Origin: SMAG-U1939 sp036376595
GTDB lineage: Bacteria; Chloroflexota; Ktedonobacteria; Ktedonobacterales; JADMIN01
Reading direction: 5' to 3'
Assembly: GCA_036376595.1 (NCBI GenBank)
Contig: DASVAA010000238.1
Span: forward strand, 1-9,731
Length of the DNA stretch: 9,731 nucleotides
The position numbers and the translations under genes were made by a program. Below, piece after piece: positions 6,239 to 9,731 of this stretch. The first letter of the stretch is position 1, and each line of letters opens with the position of its first letter. The notes below the pieces were generated by a model. It did not search any database and was not told the DNA's origin. It saw only the letters and a list, made by a program, of their open reading frames with translations.

Positions 6239-7126
6239 ATGCGGAGCACATCGAGCCAGATCGCGGACCGCGTGGCAGCGGCGCCCGATGCCGAGCGCGC
6301 CGCGCCCCTCTCGCGCCCGCCTGCCTCGCGCCTGCCCGCCCTGCGCCGCTCGCTGCCCCTGGCGCTGGCGAGCCTGCCGCTGCTGCTCTTCCTGCTCATC
6401 CCGCTGCTGGCGCTCGTGCTGCGCGTCAGCCCCTCGGAGCTGCTCTCGCGCCTGGTCGCCGCCCAGGCGGCGCAGGCGATCTCGCTGAGCCTCTTCACCA
6501 CGCTCGTCACGCTGGCGCTGACGCTGCTGGCGGGCACGCCGCTCGCCTACCTGCTGGCGCGGCGGAGCTTCCCCGGCAAGGTGGTGCTCGATACACTGCT
6601 GGACTTGCCGATCGTGCTGCCGCCAGCGGTGGCGGGCATCGCGCTGCTGGTGGCCTTCGGCCGGCTTGGCCTGGTGGGCCGCTGGCTCGACGCAGCGGGC
6701 ATCCAGGTGGCGTTCACGCCGGTCGCGGTGGTGCTGGCGCAGACCTTCGTCGCCGCGCCGCTCTACGTCAAGACCGCCAGCGCCGCCTTCGCCGCCACCG
6801 ACCGCGAGCTGGAGCAGGCCGCCGCGCTGGATGGCGCCGGGAGCCTGCGCGTCTTCCGCTACATCACGCTGCCGCTGGCGCTGCCGACACTGCTGGCCGG
6901 CGCGGTGATGACCTGGGCGCGTGCACTGGGCGAGTTCGGCGCCACGATCATCTTCGCCGGCAACTTCCCCGGCCGCACGCAGACGATGCCGCTGGCGATC
7001 TACCTCGGCTTCGAGCTGGACTTGCAGACGGCGCTGGCGCTCTCGCTGGTGCTACTGGTGGTCTCGTTCGGCGTGCTGCTAGTGGTCAAGGGCGGGCTGC
7101 GCCAGCGCATCGCGATGAGTATCTGA
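6239..7126 (+). CDS. modB: Molybdate ABC transporter permease ModB
   Basis: A 295-residue inner-membrane permease that would form the homodimeric molybdate channel. The ATG at 6239 is preceded by AGGAG with a 10-nt gap, the same spacing as modA; a TTG at 6209 overlapping the modA stop and an ATG at 6221 are weaker choices. After a long, Ala/Arg/Pro-rich cytosolic N-terminal tail (1-38) come about six membrane segments, near 39-62, 82-106, 119-141, 159-180, 211-238 and 262-285. The EAA loop that docks the ATPase is clear at 191-216 (EQAAALDGAGSLRVFRYITLP). ModA-ModB synteny supports the substrate. The usual third gene, the ATPase ModC, is absent: the next gene runs in the opposite direction after 32 nt. 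The EAA loop is intact, so the permease should still need an ATPase encoded elsewhere. Confidence 0.94.
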   Translation: MRSTSSQIADRVAAAPDAERAAPLSRPPASRLPALRRSLPLALASLPLLLFLLIPLLALVLRVSPSELLSRLVAAQAAQAISLSLFTTLVTLALTLLAGTPLAYLLARRSFPGKVVLDTLLDLPIVLPPAVAGIALLVAFGRLGLVGRWLDAAGIQVAFTPVAVVLAQTFVAAPLYVKTASAAFAATDRELEQAAALDGAGSLRVFRYITLPLALPTLLAGAVMTWARALGEFGATIIFAGNFPGRTQTMPLAIYLGFELDLQTALALSLVLLVVSFGVLLVVKGGLRQRIAMSI

Positions 7127-7138
7127 AGCGTCTTCGCC

Positions 7139-7162
7139 CACCACCATCACCATCACCATCAC
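7139..7162 (+). repeat. Short CAY-CAC triplet repeat between modB and dapB
   Basis: Eight tandem CAC/CAT triplets fill most of the 32-nt gap between the convergent modB and dapB-like genes and reach into the last codon of the latter. On the minus strand this reads as alternating TGA and TGG codons in frame with the dapB-like stop, giving a series of back-up stops. It does not form a terminator hairpin. Confidence 0.6.
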
Positions 7163-7962
7163 TCCTCGAACAAGAGATGATCCAGGCCGCGGACCAGCCC
7201 CGTCGTCCGCACCACCTTGCGCACCGCGAGCAGCGTTCCGGCGACGTACGGCTCCGCCCCCGCGCCGGCGTCGTGCCGGATGGTCAGGCGTTCGTCGGGC
7301 AGGCCGAACAGCGCCTCGAAGCCGATCACGTAGCCGGGCAGGCGGACGGAATGGACCTGCGTGCCGGCGATCGTCGCGCCGCGTGTCGCGGCGTCGCCGT
7401 GGATCTGCTCGATGGGTATCTCCAGATGGGATTTCGCGACCTCGCCCAGCTCCTCGGCCAGCTCGCGCACGGTTCCGCTGGGCGCGTCGGCCTTGTCGGC
7501 GTGCGCGTAATCGATCAGCTCCCATGAGGGCACGTAGCGCGCCGCCATCAGCGCGAAGCGCTTTGCCAGCGCGGCGGTGATCGAGAAGTTGCCCGCCGCG
7601 ATTACGCCCAGATCCCGCTCCCTGGCTGCCTGCTCGATCTCGGCGTAATCGGCCGCCGTCAGCCCCGAGGCGCCGACGACGACACGGACCCCCTGCGCCA
7701 GCGCGGCAAGCGTGTTGGCTTTGACTGTGTCGTGCCGGGTGTAGTCAACGAGCACGTCGGCCGGAACCTGTAGCGCCCTCTCCACCGTGGGCGCTATCTG
7801 GACGCCAGCGGGCGGCAGTCCGAGCGCCTCGCCGATATCGCTTCCCGCCTGCTTGCGCGCGACGGCACCGGTGAGCGCAAAGTCGGTTGACGCCAGGATC
7901 GCGCGCGTCACCGCCGCGCCAGCCCAGCCCGTCGCCCCCGCGACACAGACCCGAATCGCCAT
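7159..7962 (-). CDS. DapB-family dihydrodipicolinate reductase-like protein, catalytic His substituted
   Basis: A 267-residue protein of the DapB family, whose authentic members reduce 4-hydroxy-tetrahydrodipicolinate with NAD(P)H in lysine and peptidoglycan-precursor synthesis. The ATG at 7962 has GGGAGGG 8 nt upstream. The N-terminal Rossmann motif is GATGWAG (9-15). VVVGASGL (94-101) and NFSI (125-128) match family landmarks. The signature region reads Y152-A-H-A-D-K-A-D-A-P-S-G-T164. Lys157 and the DAPSGT loop are kept, and His154 fits the second His of the usual pair, but Ala153 stands where the catalytic His is expected. The C-terminal half (about 165-230) diverges from classical DapB. 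It may be a working variant or a paralogue using a different substrate, so I leave the symbol empty. No other lysine genes are nearby; the neighbours concern molybdate. Confidence 0.88.
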   Translation of the reverse strand: MAIRVCVAGATGWAGAAVTRAILASTDFALTGAVARKQAGSDIGEALGLPPAGVQIAPTVERALQVPADVLVDYTRHDTVKANTLAALAQGVRVVVGASGLTAADYAEIEQAARERDLGVIAAGNFSITAALAKRFALMAARYVPSWELIDYAHADKADAPSGTVRELAEELGEVAKSHLEIPIEQIHGDAATRGATIAGTQVHSVRLPGYVIGFEALFGLPDERLTIRHDAGAGAEPYVAGTLLAVRKVVRTTGLVRGLDHLLFEE

Positions 7963-7997
7963 GCCGGCCGCCCTCCCCTCGTGTCGTCACTCCAAGT

Positions 7998-8017
7998 GCG
8001 CTCATCGTAGTGAGCGC
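7998..8017. promoter_or_regulatory. Inverted repeat upstream of the dapB-like gene
   Basis: GCGCTCA (7998-8004) and TGAGCGC (8011-8017) form a perfect 7-bp dyad around a 6-nt centre, about 36 nt before the dapB-like ATG. The centre contains a TACGAT -10-like hexamer on the minus strand (8005-8010), so it could be an operator or a leader hairpin. The rest of 7963-8148 holds another isolated -10-like TACAAT (8043-8048, plus) without a good -35, and no gene. Confidence 0.35.
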
Positions 8018-8148
8018 GCCTGATCGTATCTTGCGGCAGCCCTACAATCCCTATCAACCGCAGACGGCGACGGTGACGATAGCGCCTGGCCGGTCGTCAT
8101 CGAAGCCGCGATCATCCCGCACACCCGCTCGAACGGGGGAGGACTCAG

Positions 8149-8355
8149 ATGGAACTCAGCGCACGCAACCAGCTCAAAGGCACGGTGACGGACGTCAAGC
8201 TCGGCACGATCATGGCCGAGGTGACGGTGGACGTGGGAGGCGGCCAGACGGTGGTCTCGGTGATCACCCGCGGCTCGGTCGAGCGCATGCAGTTGAAAGT
8301 TGGCGACGCGGTGACGGTGATCATCAAGAGCACCGAGGTCATGCTCGCGAAATAG
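8149..8355 (+). CDS. Molbindin, single Mop-domain molybdate-binding protein
   Basis: A 68-residue cytosolic protein made of one Mop (TOBE-like) domain. Family members assemble into hexamers that bind molybdate or tungstate at subunit interfaces and buffer oxyanion supply for cofactor synthesis. The ATG at 8149 is 6 nt after GGGGAGG. The family pattern is complete: LSARNQLKGTV (3-13), a strand AEVTVDVGGGQTVVSVIT (23-40) and LKVGDAVTVIIKSTEVML (49-66). Length equals a stand-alone Mop, so it is not a broken ModC tail, and it has its own ribosome site. It lies near modAB but is separated from them by the oppositely oriented dapB-like gene. This fits a rearranged mod locus. The 102 nt downstream show no clear terminator. 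Confidence 0.93.
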   Translation: MELSARNQLKGTVTDVKLGTIMAEVTVDVGGGQTVVSVITRGSVERMQLKVGDAVTVIIKSTEVMLAK

Positions 8356-8442
8356 GCGACGGCTATCGCGCGCCACGCCGGCCTCCTAATCCGCAAATCG
8401 CCTGCCGCCGCTCCCCATGCCGCGCGAACCGATAGCTCCGCG

Positions 8443-8451
8443 TGCTAGAAT
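8443..8451 (+). promoter_or_regulatory. Extended -10 promoter of the thioesterase gene
   Basis: TGCTAGAAT combines an extended -10 TGn with TAGAAT (8446-8451); no good -35 is needed or seen. Transcription would begin near 8458. That coincides with an upstream in-frame GTG (8458) and argues that translation starts instead at ATG 8521. Confidence 0.5.
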
Positions 8452-8520
8452 GGCGTCGTGAGAGCGGCGGGGGCGATACGCAGTGCCTGCCGGGCGGTTA
8501 TAGGCGAGAGGAGCGGGCGG

Positions 8521-8919
8521 ATGGCGCTGGAGATCGGCATGCGCGGCGAGGCGGCGCTGGTGGTGGGCGAGGCGCAGACGGCGGCGGCGTTTGGGGCGGG
8601 TGGCGTGCAGGTGCTGGGCACACCAGTGATGATCGGCCTGATGGAGAACGCCGCCTGGCGCCTGGTGCAGCCGCACCTGAACGCGGGCGAGACCACCGTC
8701 GGCACGCTGGTGAATGTGCGCCACCTGGCCGCGACGCCGATGGGCGATACGGTCATGGCGACCGCCGAGCTGGTGGAGATCGACGGGCGGCGGCTGGTCT
8801 TCCGCGTCGAGGCGCGCGACAGCCGGCAACTCATCGGCGAGGGCACGCACGAGCGCGCCCGTGTGCTGCTGGACCGCTTCATGGCGCGCGTCTCCGGCGA
8901 GCAGGGGCAGCCGAGCTGA
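8521..8919 (+). CDS. FlK-like hotdog-fold acyl-CoA thioesterase
   Basis: A 132-residue single-hotdog protein expected to hydrolyse an acyl-CoA thioester as a dimer in the cytosol. The ATG at 8521 follows GAGGAG with a 7-nt gap; a GTG at 8458 is in frame but falls at the predicted transcription start. Compared with fluoroacetyl-CoA thioesterase FlK from memory, the active-site residues keep their exact spacing: Thr34 and Glu42 in GTPVMIGLME, Gly61, and His68 in VRHLAATP, matching FlK Thr42, Glu50, Gly69 and His76. A shared GTHERA segment lies near the C terminus. The lid phenylalanine of FlK (Phe36) is replaced by Gly28 here, so selectivity for fluoroacetyl-CoA is not expected. A general housekeeping or detoxifying acyl-CoA hydrolase is more likely. 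Nothing in the neighbourhood indicates the substrate. Confidence 0.88.
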   Translation: MALEIGMRGEAALVVGEAQTAAAFGAGGVQVLGTPVMIGLMENAAWRLVQPHLNAGETTVGTLVNVRHLAATPMGDTVMATAELVEIDGRRLVFRVEARDSRQLIGEGTHERARVLLDRFMARVSGEQGQPS

Positions 8920-8952
8920 TGCCGACCTCATCCAAATGGACGAGTTTCACGC

Positions 8953-8980
8953 TTGCAATGTGCGGCTTGTGCGATACAAT
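8953..8980 (+). promoter_or_regulatory. Sigma70-like promoter of the MglA-type GTPase gene
   Basis: TTGCAA (8953-8958) and TACAAT (8975-8980) are 16 nt apart; shifting the -35 by one base gives 17. Transcription would begin near 8987, leaving a leader of about 105 nt. The separate promoter indicates that the GTPase is not simply part of the thioesterase transcript. Confidence 0.6.
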
Positions 8981-9091
8981 ACCACTGCCAGGGAAGTTGC
9001 CGCAGCGCCATGCCGAGGGCGGCCGGAGCGTTGGACGAATGGATAGCGCGCACGGTTTACGTCGGGCGCGCCAATGGGGCGGGAGCCGGTA

Positions 9092-9676
9092 ATGTCACTC
9101 ATCAATATGGCGAAGCGTGAGATCAACTGCAAGATCGTCTACTATGGCATCGGCCTGAGCGGCAAGACGACCAATCTCCACTTCATCCACAAGACCGTCA
9201 GCCCGCGCGATGTTGGCGATATGGTTTCGATCAACACCGAGACTGAGCGTACCCTCTACTTCGACCTGCTGCCCCTGGAGCTAGGCCAAGTGCATGGCTT
9301 CCGCATCCGCTTCCAGCTCTACACCGTGCCGGGGCAGGTGCTCTACCAGCAGACGCGCATCTCGGTGCTCAAGGGCGCCGATTGCGTCGTCTTCGTCGCC
9401 GATTCACAGGCCAACAAGCTGCAAGAGAACGTCGAGAGTTGGAACGAGCTGAACGAAGAGCTGCGCAAGATGGGCCGCAACCCCGGCGAATTCCCCCTGG
9501 TGATGCAGTGGAACAAGCGCGACCTGCCCAACACCCTGCCGGTGAACGTGCTGGAGCAGTACCTCAACCCCTATCGCGCCCCCAGCTTCGAGGCCGTTGC
9601 CGTGCGCGGGCGCGGCGCCGTCGAGAGCCTGCGCGTCGCCATCAACTCGACTCTGCGCCGCCTCGAACGCTCGTGA
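9092..9676 (+). CDS. MglA-type small Ras-like GTPase
   Basis: A 194-residue bacterial small GTPase of the MglA group, which acts as a GTP-dependent polarity or signalling switch, in Myxococcus together with the GAP MglB (roadblock domain). The ATG at 9092 has GGGAG 6 nt upstream and gives the MSLIN start common to the family; an in-frame ATG at 9074 precedes that site. Seen: P-loop GIGLSGKTT (19-27); the MglA-specific INTETERTLYFDLLP segment (47-61) around switch I; YTVPGQ (77-82), in which the Ras DxxGQ aspartate is replaced by Thr as is normal for MglA; VFVADSQ (100-106); and the guanine-specificity motif NKRD (141-144). All motifs are intact. No MglB or roadblock gene is adjacent within the window, though the downstream side is cut off. 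The partner and process are unknown. Confidence 0.95.
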   Translation: MSLINMAKREINCKIVYYGIGLSGKTTNLHFIHKTVSPRDVGDMVSINTETERTLYFDLLPLELGQVHGFRIRFQLYTVPGQVLYQQTRISVLKGADCVVFVADSQANKLQENVESWNELNEELRKMGRNPGEFPLVMQWNKRDLPNTLPVNVLEQYLNPYRAPSFEAVAVRGRGAVESLRVAINSTLRRLERS

Positions 9677-9695
9677 GGGGATCGGACTTCGAGGA

Positions 9696-9731
9696 ACGCG
9701 AAGGGCGCGAAGAAGACGCGAAGGGCGCGAA
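9696..9731. repeat. 20-nt CGAAG-type tandem repeat, cut by window end
   Basis: A 20-nt unit beginning ACGCGAAGGG and ending CGAAGAAG occupies 9696-9715 and repeats exactly from 9716 for the 16 nt that remain. Each unit is itself built of near copies of GCGAAG. It starts 20 nt after the GTPase stop and is probably intergenic. The number of copies is unknown because the window ends inside it. Confidence 0.7.

Noticed and set aside
7139..7162. His-tag-like (CAC/CAT)n sequence as a sign of vector contamination
   Set aside because: It follows the modB stop in an intergenic gap, encodes no tag on either gene, and the flanking sequence is continuous natural genes.
9696..9731. CRISPR array start
   Set aside because: The 20-nt units are directly adjacent with no spacers, and no cas gene is in the window.

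Overview
The window is GC-rich bacterial chromosome. Genes are short-spaced and on both strands, with third positions strongly biased to G/C. Two predicted lipoproteins have Lys/Arg-rich signal peptides and lipoboxes, and there is a stand-alone MglA-type GTPase. Sigma70-like promoters are readable, there is a GTAG-headed REP-like pair and an intergenic CGAAG-type tandem repeat. Together these would fit Chloroflexota or a similar GC-rich environmental lineage. That placement is inference from gene style; no marker gene in the window fixes the taxon.

Layout. Positions 1-633 (minus) hold the N-terminal 211 residues of a class III aminotransferase. Its promoter carries a perfect dyad. A tRNA-Asp(GTC) at 960-1033 has its own consensus promoter and a strong hairpin terminator shared with a convergent lipoprotein gene (1117-1998, minus). 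Next comes a two-gene minus-strand unit: an FAD-dependent oxidoreductase (3083-4360) followed by an epoxide-hydrolase-like alpha/beta hydrolase (2198-3025). It is transcribed divergently from a PadR-type repressor gene (4634-5200, plus). A pair of inverted 23-nt GTAG-headed palindromes (5211-5287) separates padR from modA (5331-6212) and modB (6239-7126), a molybdate importer pair with no ATPase gene beside it. A DapB-family reductase (7159-7962, minus) converges on modB and diverges from a single-domain molbindin (Mop, 8149-8355). A FlK-like hotdog thioesterase (8521-8919) and an MglA-type GTPase (9092-9676) follow, each behind its own promoter. The window ends inside a 20-nt tandem repeat.

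Functional links. The flavoenzyme and hydrolase could act in sequence (oxygenation, then hydrolysis of an epoxide), with the divergent PadR protein as the obvious candidate regulator. ModA, ModB and Mop are molybdate uptake and buffering parts broken up by a dapB-like gene. The DapB-like protein has Ala where the family's catalytic His should be, which makes its annotation as a lysine-pathway enzyme uncertain.

I see no CRISPR array, transposase, phage module or clear defence system. The most notable items are the DapB active-site substitution, the modC-less mod locus with a separate Mop protein, the flavoenzyme/epoxide hydrolase/PadR cassette and the REP-like pair. None amounts to a demonstrated new system.
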